This document shows, piece after piece, positions 48,165-58,933 of a DNA stretch of 64,000 nucleotides (position 1 is the stretch's first letter; every line of letters starts with the position of its first letter). The notes under the pieces were generated by a model that worked only from the letters and a program-made list of their open reading frames with translations, had not been told where the DNA came from and searched no databases. Source of the DNA: Whalleya microplaca (lineage: Eukaryota; Ascomycota; Sordariomycetes; Xylariales; Xylariaceae); NCBI GenBank assembly GCA_022497155.1, contig MU385719.1, positions 496,001 through 560,000 on the forward strand. Direction: 5' to 3'. The position numbers were made by a program, and so were the translations under genes.

Positions 48165-49676
48165 TCAATCTTCCTCATCGCCCTCGGCATCCTGGTCCTC
48201 ATCATCCGACACCGGCTGCTGAGAGCGTCCGCCATTCGTCTCGCGCTCGGCATCCCCGTTACCATTAGCATTACCATTCTGCTGCTCGGACTGCTGCTGC
48301 TGCTGCTGCTCGTCCTCGACGGCCTCCTCCTTGCCGTAGGGGTGCTCCTTGTAGAGGTCCATCCACTCGCGGATCTCGTCGGTGGGGTCCTCGACGGTGA
48401 CGTCGAGCTGGTCGACGATCTCCTCGTCGACCATGTCGGGCACGCCGATGGTGCGCGCGATGTTCTTGGTGCGCTGCGGCTTGATGATCGAGCGCTGCAT
48501 CACGGGGTAGTAGAAGACGGCCTTCTGGTCGATCATCTCGTCCTCGTTAAACGCCAGGATCACCTCCTCGTCGTACTTGGTCTGGTTGTTCAGCTCCGAC
48601 TCCTGCGCCGTCTCGTACGCCCGGATCCGCGGGAACTGGAAGTTCGGCTTCGCGCCGCTCTTGTGCGTGTACAGGCCCTCGTCGTCGTGGTCGGGGTTCT
48701 CCACGTCGAACTTCTGCCGGAATTTCTCGGCCGATGCAGCGGTATCGTTGAGGAAGAAGTCGTAGTCCATGAGATTGGCGGGCTTGGGGTTGTTCTGGGG
48801 ATCTCGCTCGTAGGCGTGAAGGGCGGCTTGGAAAGCTGCCTCTTCCGCATCGCTCTTGCTGATGGGCTTCAAGATGCCATTCAGCATGCGCTTGTCGTAG
48901 ACTTTGGAGGGAGGTACGGGATTATGAGTGAACTTGAAGGTCACGTAGGCGCCAGAATCGGGGAAGGACTCGAGATCGGGAACCATGGGGAACGCGTCGA
49001 CAAGCTTGACATTGCGCTTTGAAGGATGCTTGACCCTACTCTTGTCCTTCAGATTGGTAGCCGCAATGGCAAAACTCTGATCGATCTTCCGTTTGACATA
49101 GGCGGGAGAGTCTCTGTCAGGCTCTGGAGAAGGCCGTTTCAGGGTTCGCCTGGGATTGGGGTTGACACTTCGCAACGGGCCCTCGTGCCGAGCTCTTGCA
49201 TTCGTGGATGAGATGTACTCTGTGCGACGAAGGAAGGATACGTTGGTGTCGGCGACTTTGGTATTGCCTAGACTCCCCGGGGGTCGGAGAAGCGCTCGAT
49301 CATGCGGGTGCATGGGCGGTGGTTGCGCTGGAGCTTGGATAGCTGTATCTTTTGTTAATCATCATGTGCTCAATGGCTTCGCTCCGGCTTCAGAGTAGTA
49401 CTCACAACTCTCATCTCCATCAAAAATACCTGGCATGCCCACCAGATCCAACGGCATACCAAGCTCTGCGTCTGCCTCAATGTTCAATGGCTGCTCCCTA
49501 GCTAGTCTCGACGCAAAGCCAGGAGCCGTGTACTGGCCGCTAGCCAGACCGGTATTCGGGATATCGAGAAGCTTAGGGGGGTTGGGCGGCGGAGGCAGCG
49601 CATTGGAGAAGCGGATTCTGGCAATGAAGTCTTGGTGAATCGAGCGAGGCTCGCCGCCGCGCGACGAGGACGCCAT
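48165..49676 (-). CDS. PAF1: RNA polymerase II-associated factor Paf1
   Basis: Paf1 is the namesake subunit of the PAF complex, which travels with RNA polymerase II and promotes H2B ubiquitination and H3K4/K36 methylation. Exons 49406-49676 and 48165-49342 (minus) give 482 residues. The N terminus has the family pattern RGGEPRSIHQDFIARIRFSN and then PPPPNPPKLLDIP. The middle contains FLRRTEYISS and SFAIAATNLKDKSRVKHP, then the DAFPMVPDLESFPD block. The conserved C-terminal part has YYPVMQRSIIKPQRTKN. The tail is low complexity: a run of six Gln encoded by CTG repeats on the plus strand, Asn/Gly repeats and an acidic end (DDEDQDAEGDEED). Both splice sites are canonical and the phase is exact. 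Confidence 0.95.
48291..48310 (-). repeat. CAG/CTG trinucleotide run inside PAF1
   Basis: About six CTG units (CAG on the coding strand) encode the glutamine run near the Paf1 C terminus. Such runs are often length-variable between strains. Confidence 0.8.
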
Positions 49677-50464
49677 CGCGGGTGTTGAGATTTGTTGCAG
49701 ACTACTGAAGGCAGTAGATAAGCAATGCAATGTAATGCAATGCTAAGGAAGTTGGACTTGCTCGATGGTGCTTGAATTGGTAGTAGATGACGAACAGTCC
49801 TTGGAAAACTAGTGTTGGCGCGTCGCGATTTATACTAGGTAGTAAATCCAAGCTTGGTTGGTATTTGGTTGGTGTTTGGTTGGTTTTTGGTCGCCGCCAA
49901 AAAAGTTGTCGGATGGATGTTTTGAGATCGTCCGAGCTTCACAAGACTGGAGGGATTTAGTAGGGAATTTGGCAGCAAACCCCACATACCTACTTACAAC
50001 CGAAGATATTACGGTATAGAGAAATATTGTATCAATCGCAACAAGTCAAAATTAGCAATTCTTCAGTTTTGTCATTAAAGTATATATTAATAACCGTGAA
50101 ATATTCAACCCTACGCCGAGTCCGCATCCGCATCCGCATCTGTCCTCATGTTGTCCCCATTCCTTCTTTCCAGGCAAACCGAAGTGAATGTCTGCCAGGC
50201 TGACTGACTGACTTCACTTGGATGACCCTGTAATGCGTATGCCACACAAAGAATACATATATCATGATTTTGTACAGTACAGTCCATCTTCAGCGTACAC
50301 TACTAATCGTAGTCTTCATGAACAATAAGAAGGAAGCACAGACACTTGTCCATCCATGCATCTGCAAAGCATCCTTACAAGTATACCTCTCTATAACTGA
50401 CTGTCATGAAGAAGCTTCGTTTGGATCAACCTAGCCTGAACAAAGCACCGATGCTACCTGCAGC
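49677..50464. other. Intergenic region PAF1 to RER1
   Basis: About 0.8 kb. It contains the PAF1 promoter, including a TTGGTTGGT-type tandem repeat at about 49853-49889, and short GCATCC repeats near 50125-50143. The 3' flank of RER1 is at the right end. Confidence 0.45.
49853..49889. repeat. TTGGTTGG tandem repeat in the PAF1 upstream region
   Basis: Three imperfect copies of an approximately 12-base unit, built on TTGGTTGG and a T-rich spacer, lie about 180-215 bases upstream of the PAF1 start codon. Confidence 0.65.
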
Positions 50465-51267
50465 CTACGATGTGCTGCTCTTGCCGTATTTCGCCTTGCC
50501 AAAGGAGAAGGGCACGTATCGGTACTTGATCATATGCTGGATCTGCTTGCGCACTGCAAAAAAAAAAAAAAAGGTCAGCTGGCCACTCACTGAATAGAAG
50601 GATAGATGACTGGTGCTTACTGGTCAAGACAAAGAGGATGATCCAGTACATAACCAGAACAGGCCAGAACACGGGGACGTTGAAGACCTCGAACCAACTG
50701 CACGCGAAGGCGATAGCAACGGCACGTGTGGCCTCGTGCCAGAACTTGAACTCGGGCAGCCGTCGAATAAAGGGTCGGAATTCCTCGTCCTGCTTGGTCG
50801 GTAGACCGCCAGCCGACCCGTCCTCCATCTCGTTGTCCAGCATTTCATTCGAGGGATCAAACTTGGGCTGCAGGAAGGCGAGGAACAGATTGAGCAGGTA
50901 GATGCCGAGCGCATAGGCCACTATATGTGTGGTGTGTGAAGTCAGCGACTGCTGTGCTATCCTAATGCTCCCAGCGCTTATCCGGGGGGAAGAAGAATGA
51001 GTGCCTACCGATATACCAGCCTTGCGCGAGGAACACGCGCAGGAAGAAGAAGGACAGGAATACACCCGTGCCGACCCATCTGTATAGGACGAAGGGCGTT
51101 GCGTGATCAAGCAGAGCTTGGTATTGCTGAGAAGAAGTCAGAGATGCCAATCCGATATGCATACACTACGTAATGCCACCCGTAGAACTAGTACTGACCC
51201 TCTGGATCTTGGATGACTGCGCCTGGACGGCGGCGAAAGGGGTCTGTTCCGCCTCGATATTCTCCAT
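50465..51267 (-). CDS. RER1: ER retrieval receptor Rer1
   Basis: Rer1 is a Golgi membrane protein that returns escaped ER membrane proteins through COPI vesicles. Four exons on the minus strand (51199-51267, 51009-51126, 50621-50920, 50465-50553) give 191 residues, the family length. The signature segments are RWVGTGVFLSFFFLRVFLAQ and GWYIVAYALGIYLLNLFLAF, then LQPKFDPSNE, GLPTKQDEEFRPFIRRLPEF and the final RKQIQHMIKYRYVPF. Four hydrophobic membrane spans are visible. The conserved motif KFW followed by a helical acidic loop is reduced here to KFWHEATRA, where most homologs have an aromatic residue in place of His-Glu. The third intron ends in an unusually long uninterrupted T tract just before its CAG acceptor. 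Confidence 0.95.
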
Positions 51268-51983
51268 CGTGAAGGAGGAGGTGTTCTTTTGCGTCGGGCG
51301 TTGATAATCGGAATCTCTCGTGCGTGAATATGCTGTCGGCGATGGGGAAGAGTGGGTGGGTGTGAATATGTGTCGCCGTGGTGAGAAAGGTTGAATCTCA
51401 ACTCCCCATACTTTGGCTGTCGCGACTTTTAAAGATCTGCGCCCCCCCAGGGGCTTTTTTTGGCTGGGACAATCTGTCCAGCTAAATTAAATTCACTAGC
51501 CACAACCTTAACAATGCCACCAGGCCACTCCGCCACGCAAGCTCCGTGCCGCCTTGCTTTATTATTTAAATCTGACGCGATTGGTGCATGTGGGGCACTT
51601 TTCCTTTTACATACCTGCAGTTCGTACCTAAGTACCTTTCTGTGTATATGTACCTAGGTATCAGTAAGCAACGGTGCTGCAGCAGTTCCTCGGCCAGCTT
51701 CGGCTTGATGAGCTCATTGGTGTTCTCGGAAATATGTATCTATACTGCATGTGTTCGAGCTCCAACTGCGATCAACAAAACAGCCGTTTCTTCTCGGTAA
51801 TCTGAATCAATTGACACCACTGAAATAACCTGCTTGTTGTAGAAATCTACGTACATTGAAGAGGCATATAAAATTCAATCTACAATTGTCGCTGGTTAGT
51901 CTCTTCGCTAGGCCTAACAGTGCCTCTGACCTACTTCAACCAATATTCCCTTAGTAGTCTAACTCCGAATCAGAGTTGCCAAT
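51268..51983. promoter_or_regulatory. Divergent upstream region of RER1 and enoyl-CoA hydratase
   Basis: This 716-base region separates two start codons pointing away from each other. It includes the 10-bp palindrome TACCTAGGTA at 51651-51660. A C-run (CCCCCCC) lies near 51443. Confidence 0.5.
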
Positions 51984-52916
51984 ATGAACACCTTACGAGC
52001 ACTGAGGCCACTTACCTCACGTCTTCAGCCGTCTACACTTCCTAGGATTGCTCGTCCATTCTCTGCTTCGGTAGCAAGGTCCTACGAGTGCATCCAGATC
52101 TCAGAGCCGAGGCCGGGAGTTGGACAAGGTAAGATAGCGGAATTCTTGCTATATAGCTACGAATTGACTTAGACGTCCTTACTAGTAACTCTACACCGGC
52201 CCAAGGCTCTCAATGCCCTATCCGGGCCTCTCATCAATGAGCTGAACCAAGCTCTCGGCGAATTCAACTCGTCTGACAGTGTCTCCGTCATAGTCCTGAC
52301 GGGATCGCAAAAGGTGTTCGCTGCCGGCGCAGATATCAAGGACATGGCGTCCCTCAGCTTCTCTGAAGCATACACTAAGAGCTTCATCGAGTCGTGGTCT
52401 CAACTCACGACGCAGGTGAAGAAGCCCATAATCGCCGCGGTCTCCGGCCATGCCCTAGGTGGCGGCTGCGAACTGGCCATGATGTGTGATATCTTGTACT
52501 GCACGGCGAACGCCAACCTCGGGCAGCCGGAGATCAAGCTGGGCACTATACCAGGAGCGGGTGGTAGCCAGAGACTGACCCGTGCGGTTGGCAAGTCGAA
52601 AGCAATGGAGCTAATCTTGACGGGCAAGTCGTTCACGGGAGCAGAGGCGGCAGAATGGGGTCTCGCTGCTAAGGCTTTCCCGACTTACGAAGAACTTATG
52701 GATGGTGCTCTGAGCACGGCTGAGACGATTGCTAGCTACTCGAAGGTAGCAATTCTTGGTGCTAAGGAGGTGGTGAACAAGAGTCAGGACCTCCCCTTGA
52801 GAGATGGAGTTGAGTACGAGAGACGAGTGTTCCATAGCATCTTTGGCAGCCAAGACCAGAAGGTCGGAATGAATGCTTTCCTGGAGAAGCGGAAGCCTGA
52901 GTGGACGCATTCATAA
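51984..52916 (+). CDS. Mitochondrial enoyl-CoA hydratase (crotonase)
   Basis: The enzyme hydrates trans-2-enoyl-CoA in mitochondrial beta-oxidation. Exons 51984-52128 and 52186-52916 give 291 residues. The first 30 residues (MNTLRALRPLTSRLQPS, rich in Arg, Ser and Leu, no acids) form a mitochondrial presequence ending near ARPFSASVARS. The crotonase fold shows the oxyanion-hole segment FAAGADIKDM and HALGGGCELA, with Glu144, then GQPEIKLGTIPGAGG with Glu164. These are the two catalytic glutamates of true hydratases. The C-terminal SVFHS/RRVFHSIFGSQDQ and GMNAFLEKRKPEW block is typical of the short-chain enzyme. The intron has two possible acceptors; only TACTAG at 52180-52185 restores VTLHRPKALNAL. 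The N-terminal methionine at 51984 was chosen because it opens the presequence. Confidence 0.95.
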
Positions 52917-53729
52917 GCCGTGCATTGCGACTATGACTATATCTGTTTGCAAGGAGTAGTCAAATTCTACCTAGGTACGGTTTATGTACGGATTACGGCA
53001 TTAGTAATTCTAGCTATCAGGAACTACGGAGGGAAAATGGATCATGACAACTGTCAGAATGTTTGCGATATGTATGTCAAAGTATTGAAAGCTTGAGCGT
53101 TTATCACTTATTAGAGTGCTAGTTGGTCTTGTTCATGATAAACTACACGTAGGGTAAAATCCATGATACATGCATTATACCGTATACTTATATTACTTCA
53201 AATAGCGGGGTAGGCCGTTGGAGCAAACCTAGGTTACATAGGTAGGGCTGACGTAGGATTTATGTACTCCGGGGGGTCTTGCATCTGAAGGTTCAAATGC
53301 AGAAAGTCAGATTTGCCGTATCCAAGTCACAGGACTTCGTAAAAACCGCTCCATATACATACATGTACGGTACCGTATTGCGGACCGCAATGCTGACATT
53401 TGCATCTGAAAAGAGCCAAAGCTGACACCGATCTGACATAGTTCCTGAACTTTCTCCCCCGGCCACTATATACTTGTTTGGGCCGCCCAGCTCCAAGCGC
53501 CACCGTTGGCACCATGCAGCCGACTGTACCGGTGGAGGGTGTCCAATACGAGTCCAAGACAGGTGGTATTGTCGCCTCAGTAGGCATCGCTCGCTACGAC
53601 TAAGGTCGACTATCGAGTTAGCCGCCATCACCAAATCCACAAACACCGGTCTGCCTCACAACGAGAAAATAGGGAAGGATCCGATTCCGTAAGATCAATC
53701 TACACTGCATATACATCCGTACAGTCACG
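52917..53729. other. Intergenic region
   Basis: About 0.8 kb containing palindromes TACCTAGGTA (52968-52977) and AACCTAGGTT (53226-53235). Overlapping short ORFs at 53293-53692 have no domain and are not annotated. The region is the promoter and leader of the RING gene. Confidence 0.45.
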
Positions 53730-56659
53730 ATGGATTCTGCCAGGCCCGGAGTAGACTTAGAGAAGGAGTTGACGTGCTCGGTAGGTCTGCACGGCTCGAC
53801 TATTTCTGTACAAACCGTCCAATTTGGCAAGAGGCTAACCGGGGTTTACATACATAGATCTGCACCGACATCCTCTACCAGCCCTTGACCCTTCTTGACT
53901 GCCTGCACACATTTTGCGGTTCCTGCCTGAAGGACTGGTTTGACTGGCAGCAACTCCGGGCAGAAAATTCTCCCAGTCCTCCCGTGCCAGGCTCGCAACG
54001 ATTTACCTGCCCGTCATGTCGCGCGCCGGTGCGGGATACCCGCCACAATGCTACGGTCAATACCCTGCTCGAGATGTTCCTGACGGCGAATCCAGACAAG
54101 GCCAAGACGGAGGAAGAAAAGGAAGACATGCGTCAGAAATACAAACCTGGAGATAACATCCTGCCAAAGGTGGAGATCCCCGAGAAGTCTCCCGAGGAGA
54201 GGAGGCTAGAGGCAATAGAAAGGCAAATGCTGGAGCAGGCGCGCGAGCTGAGTTTGCGGGATGCTGGTGTCGACTCGCCCGAGGGATCTAGACCAAGGCG
54301 ACGTCGTGACCATAGCCAGTCGGAAGACGGGAGGAGCAGGTCAGATAGAGACAGCAGTCGAGACCGGCGACATCGAGATTCGCATGATCGCACGCGGAGG
54401 GAGCCGGGGCGCAGACGCCGGACCGAGTCAACTGGGATACTACAAGCTGAATCATCTTCGGACGAGCGGCGACGTCACCGCAGTGATTCACAAGTGCATT
54501 CGCGTAATTCATCACAAACTAGGCAAACTAGGAGGCGGCATATAGAGCATCAAGCGTCGATAAGATCGTTGATCAGCTCTTCTGATGTTGACTCCCGGGA
54601 TCTAGAAAGAGAAATCGACGAATTCGCCCGTCAAATACAGGAAGAAGGGCTTCTGGACGGCTTAGATGTGGACGATATCGATCTTAATCGGAACGACGAC
54701 CTCAGCCGAAAGATAACGGAAGCATACCGGCGGCGACAGAGGGGAAGAGCTCGTGCTGAGTCTACCAGCAGAAGCACCGGGCATCGATCGGACCACGTGC
54801 GGGCCTCCTCGCGACCTCCAGTGACAGACGTGCCCTGTCCGAATAGCAGACGGAGATCGAATTCGGCCCATACTAGGCCGTCAAGCGCGACGAGCCAGCT
54901 GGAGGTACGCAGTCGGCCTCCCCTCACGTCGACGCATCTTGAAATACGTGCAGATCCAGAAAGACGACGTCGGCGGAGGACTTCCAGCAGTGGTAGGAGT
55001 AGCACCGAGCCGACACGACCTAGGACGGCAGACACTAGACCGGCGACAAGATCACAGACAGACTTGGCTATCCGACCACCCGACTCACCTGCCCGATCAC
55101 ACAGTTCAGATCCGTCGGCTCGTCGCCCATCTATTGTCGATTCGAGAAGCTCTAGCTTGCCCACTGGACCTCATGCCGGACAAACATCAGGCGAGACCCC
55201 TCGAAATAGGGATCTCTCTTTCAGCGAACGGGCTGCAGCCCAGATCCCACCAGCGTCTTCTCCAGGAGCTCATTCAGATGATGCCAGCGACAGACGCCCA
55301 AGAAAATCTCCACAATCGCCGAGTCTAGTATCCGGACAAGCTCCCTTGCCTAGCCTTGGACTTATATCTTCACCTACCCATCAAACTCACCATCAGCGGA
55401 CACGGTCTCAGTTCTACACAGAGCCGTCGATCACGTGTTCACGGTGTAGTCGGCCGCACATTGAGTATGATCTTCACTATAACTGCTCCAAATGTGCGCG
55501 GGGTGAATGGAATCTATGCCTCAGTTGCTATCGCACGGGAAAGGGCTGTCTACACTGGATGGGCTTTGGATACGCTGCCTTCCGCAAATGGGAAAGGTCC
55601 CGAGCCGCCGGTCACGAACATCTCGAACCTCCACACATGCTTACGCCGTGTCGGTATGAACCGCCTAAATGCGTACCGGGTGGTGCAGAAGGACGGAGGA
55701 CGCTCACGACCGACGACCCAGCCAGCCGCCTGGAAAGCGGCATGTTCTGCGCCCGATGTTTCGCCTGGACGAACGAGTGCTACTGGCGGTGCGAGACCTG
55801 CAACGAGGGCGACTGGGGCTTCTGCAACAACTGCGTGAACCAAGGCTCCAGCTGCACGCACCCGCTCCTGCCCCTAACCTACGTCGCGCCGGCGCACACG
55901 CACAACTCACCGCCAGCGAGCCCGCGATCGCCGCGGTGCCCGCGCTCGGCCTCGCTGCTGGCCGGGCCCGACGTGACCAGCATCGGCGACTTCAAGCCGC
56001 TGACGTTCGCGACGACGTGCGACCTCTGCCGGACGAAGATCGCGCCCACGCACCGGCGCTACCACTGCTTCGCGTGCACCAGCGCCGTCGTGCCCGACTC
56101 GCACCCGGGCGACTACGACGTCTGCGTCAAGTGCTACGCCGGCCTCGTCGCCGACGAGCGCATCTCCGACGAGAACGGGCACACCGGCTGGCGCCGCTGC
56201 CTCGCGGGCCACCGCATGGCCATCCTCGGCTTCACCGAGAGCGGCGGCGGCCAGCGCCGCGTCGTCATCCAGGATATCGTCGGCGGGCGCAACCTGCAGA
56301 TCGAGCCGTACGAGAGCAATGCTCCGAACGAACAGCAGCAGGGGGGAGCGGGGTCGCAGCTGCAGAAGTGGTGGTGGTACGGCCCTAACGAGTCCCGCCT
56401 GGAAAGGCTAGTTACCATGGACGTCGCGGCCAGCGCGCCCGAGCTCGGCACGGATCTGTTCCCGCCGGATGGCGGCGTCGGGTTGAGGGCTGCGGCGAAG
56501 TGGTCCTGGTACCCCGATCCGGAGTCCGAGGACGAGCTGCTGTTCCCGAGGGGCGCCGAGGTCAGGGAGATCGAGGACGTGAATGGGGATTGGTTCTTCG
56601 GGTGCTACATGGGGGATATGGGATTGTTTCCTGCGCCGTATGTGCGCGTTGTTGATTAG
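53730..56659 (+). CDS. RING / ZZ-like / SH3 domain protein (putative E3 ubiquitin ligase)
   Basis: Exons 53730-53780 and 53858-56659 give 950 residues. A complete C3HC4 RING is at 16-71: Cys16, 19, 32, His34, Cys37, 40, 68, 71 (LTCSICTDILYQPLTLLDC, then LHTFCGSCLKDWF, then CPSC). Residues about 110-520 are highly Arg/Ser-rich and probably disordered. Three cysteine-rich ZZ-like zinc modules follow. They lie near 541 (ITCSRCSRPHIEYDLHYNC), 643 (GMFCARCFAWTNECYWRC) and 734 (TTCDLCRTKIAP, then RRYHCFAC). A C-terminal SH3 domain occupies about 893-950 (WSWYPDPESEDELLF, then NGDWFFGCYMGDMGLFP). RING implies E2 binding and ubiquitin transfer; SH3 implies binding to proline-rich partners. The targets are unknown. 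The coding GC content rises towards the 3' end. The start MDSARPGVDLEKELTCS is created by splicing. Confidence 0.88.
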
Positions 56660-57360
56660 GGGTTGAAGAAAGTAGGAGGTAGGGGGTAGGGGGGTAGGAA
56701 GTAGGGGGTGGGTGATTGATTACTACCTGCTGGTGCTGGTGGACAGATACGATGGCTGGGCTGGGTTGAGGAACGGAAAGGGGTGTTCTACTGGCTTGCA
56801 TTTGCGTCTTTTTTGCATCGATGGATGGGGCTTTATGTTTCCGAGATACCTTTACCTCCTTAACTTCGTCATGACGACGATGACTACTTCCTATGATATT
56901 TATTATCTAGCTATCTACCTAGCATGGATGGGGTTGGATGATATATGGTCAAGCGGTTGTAACTATCAGTTTATTTCTTAGCATAGAGTCAGCGTACGAA
57001 CTAAGTGTGTTGAGATAATTGTTTATGGCTATCTACGACACTTGTGAAGGTTACTTTCTGCTATTCGAGCCCCTGATACGGCTATATTGAATAGAGTGCG
57101 AGCCGAGTTCGGAAGCCGGGATGACGTGCTCAGATCCAGGCTAGCGTTGCCGCCGACTGGCTGGTACCCGTCACGGCTGAGCTGCGAAAGTGCCCCGCCA
57201 AAATAATTTCTAAGCTGCTAGCAACACCTCTAGACTTGAGGGTCTTTGAAGCTCTCTTTTTCTCTCTAAACGAGCAGCAATTCGCAGCAATTTGATATAG
57301 TTCCAGCCTTGGAGCCCGTGTAGATTTACCATTGGGAGTAGCTAGAAGCGCTAGAGCAAT
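56660..57360. other. Intergenic region RING gene to cysteine synthase
   Basis: About 0.7 kb. Just after the RING stop codon is a G-rich tract (56682-56712) with potential to form a G-quadruplex. The rest holds the cysteine synthase promoter. No other feature was seen. Confidence 0.5.
56682..56712 (+). other. G-quadruplex-prone tract in the 3' flank of the RING gene
   Basis: G runs of 5, 6, 5 and 3 bases (56682-56686, 56689-56694, 56704-56708, 56710-56712) are separated by short loops of 2, 9 and 1 bases. The tract starts 23 bases after the stop codon on the coding strand and so would be in the 3' UTR. Confidence 0.55.
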
Positions 57361-58680
57361 ATGTTCCGACAGAGCGTGCGACGCTTCGCGACGACGGCGC
57401 GCAGAGCCGCCGTGGCTCCTCCCGCACCGGCTGCCGCCCCGAGTCCGTATACGCTCGCCGTGTCGAAGGCGCAGGGTGTCGCTAGGGGGCTGACTGGCGG
57501 TATGAAATTTCTTACACTCTACTCCCACTTATCTGCCTATCTGCCTATCTGCTTGCCTATGACTCTGTCCCCTAGACTCTCTGCTACGTCATTAACCATC
57601 CACCCGCCGACGCTTCCAACTTCCTAATCAACGAGTCCATCCTCTGCTTGAATAACACGTACACCCACTAACGCACGACCAGCAATCGGCAACACGCCCC
57701 TAATCCGGCTAAACACGCTCTCAGCGCAAACAGGCTGCACGGTCCTCGGCAAAGCCGAGTTCATGAACCCCGGCGGCAGCGTCAAGGACCGCGCAGCGCT
57801 GTACGTAGTCCTGGACGCCGAGGAGCGCGGCCTCTTAAAACCCGGGGGTACGGTGGTGGAGGGGACGGCGGGCAACACGGGGATCGGGCTGGCGCATGTG
57901 TGCCGGTCGCGCGGATACCAGCTGGTGATCTACATGCCGGACACGCAGTCGCAGGGCAAGATCGACCTGCTGCGCCTGCTCGGCGCCGACGTCTACCCCG
58001 TCCCCGCCGTTGCCTTCGACAACCCCCAGAACTACAACCACCAGGCGAAGCGCCACGCCGAGAAGCTGGGGAACGCCGTCTGGACCAACCAGTTCGATAA
58101 CACCGCCAACCGCCGCGCCCACGTCGAGACCACGGGCCCCGAGATCTGGGCCCAGACCGAGGGGAAGGTTGACGCGTTCACCTGCGCCACGGGCACCGGC
58201 GGCACGCTCGCCGGCGTCACGCGGTACTTGAAGGATGCGTCCGGGGGGAGAGTGAAGAGCTACCTCGCGGACCCGCCGGGCAGCGTGCTGCACTCGTACA
58301 TCCAATCGGGGGGCAAGCTGGCGGAGCGGCAAGGGGGGAGTATCACGGAGGGCATCGGGCAGGGGCGCATCACGGACAACCTGGCGCCAGACGTGGCGCT
58401 GCTGGACGGCAGCGTGCACATCGCGGACGCCAAGAGCGTCGAGATGGTGTACCGGTGTCTGGACGAGGAGGGCCTGTACCTGGGCGCCAGCAGCGCGCTG
58501 AACGTCGTCGCCGCCAAGGAGGTCGCGGAGCTGATGGGCCCCGGGCACACGGTGGTCACGATGCTGTGCGATGGCGCGTATCGCTATGCGGATCGTCTGT
58601 TCTCGCGGAAGTGGCTCGAGTCGAAGGGGTTGCTGGGTACGATACCGAAACATCTGGAGAAGTACATTGTGCTGCCGTAA
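57361..58680 (+). CDS. Mitochondrial cysteine synthase (PLP-dependent)
   Basis: O-acetylserine sulfhydrylase-type enzymes make cysteine from O-acetylserine and sulfide. Exons 57361-57499 and 57683-58680 give 378 residues. The first 35 residues ([20 protein letters not shown]) are an Arg/Ala-rich mitochondrial presequence. The PLP lysine is Lys81 in [11 protein letters not shown], after [11 protein letters not shown]. The substrate-binding loop reads [12 protein letters not shown], the variant found in the fungal second cysteine synthase group rather than the classic PTSGNTG. The phosphate-binding loop is TGTGGTLAG. The C-terminal part runs HLEKYIVLP. All PLP contacts visible by eye are intact, so the protein is probably active, though its main donor (O-acetylserine versus another) is uncertain. 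GC-rich codon use is marked in exon 2. Confidence 0.93.
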
Positions 58681-58933
58681 GGCAGGATCTAGGCATGGAT
58701 GGATAGGAAGAAAAAAAAGAAAGAAAGAAAGAAAAAAAAGAAAGAAAGAAAGAAAAAGCAGTCAGATCTTGAACTCAGGTTTGAGACTATTCAACGGCGT
58801 TTCGAGAGAGGTGCGTGCATAGCATACATTCCTACGTACATAGCCACTCGGGCAAGCGGTGCTCGATAGATCATTTCTGTATATATATACATGTACAACG
58901 ATGATATTGAACGTTGATTCAATCTCCCTACGT
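58681..58933. other. Short convergent spacer with GAAA microsatellite
   Basis: The 253-base spacer between two converging genes contains an uninterrupted A/G tract at about 58708-58756 made mainly of GAAA units. No gene is present. Confidence 0.75.

Noticed and set aside
48342..49022. 226-codon plus ORF opposite PAF1
   Set aside because: Val/Leu-rich shadow of the Paf1 reading frame with no domain.
55669..56388. 239-codon overlapping plus ORF in another frame of the RING gene
   Set aside because: Arg/Ala/Pro-rich shadow of the GC-rich zinc-module region; the annotated frame has the conserved cysteines.
57835..58653. 272-codon minus ORF opposite cysteine synthase
   Set aside because: Antisense shadow caused by GC-rich codon use in the real plus-strand gene.
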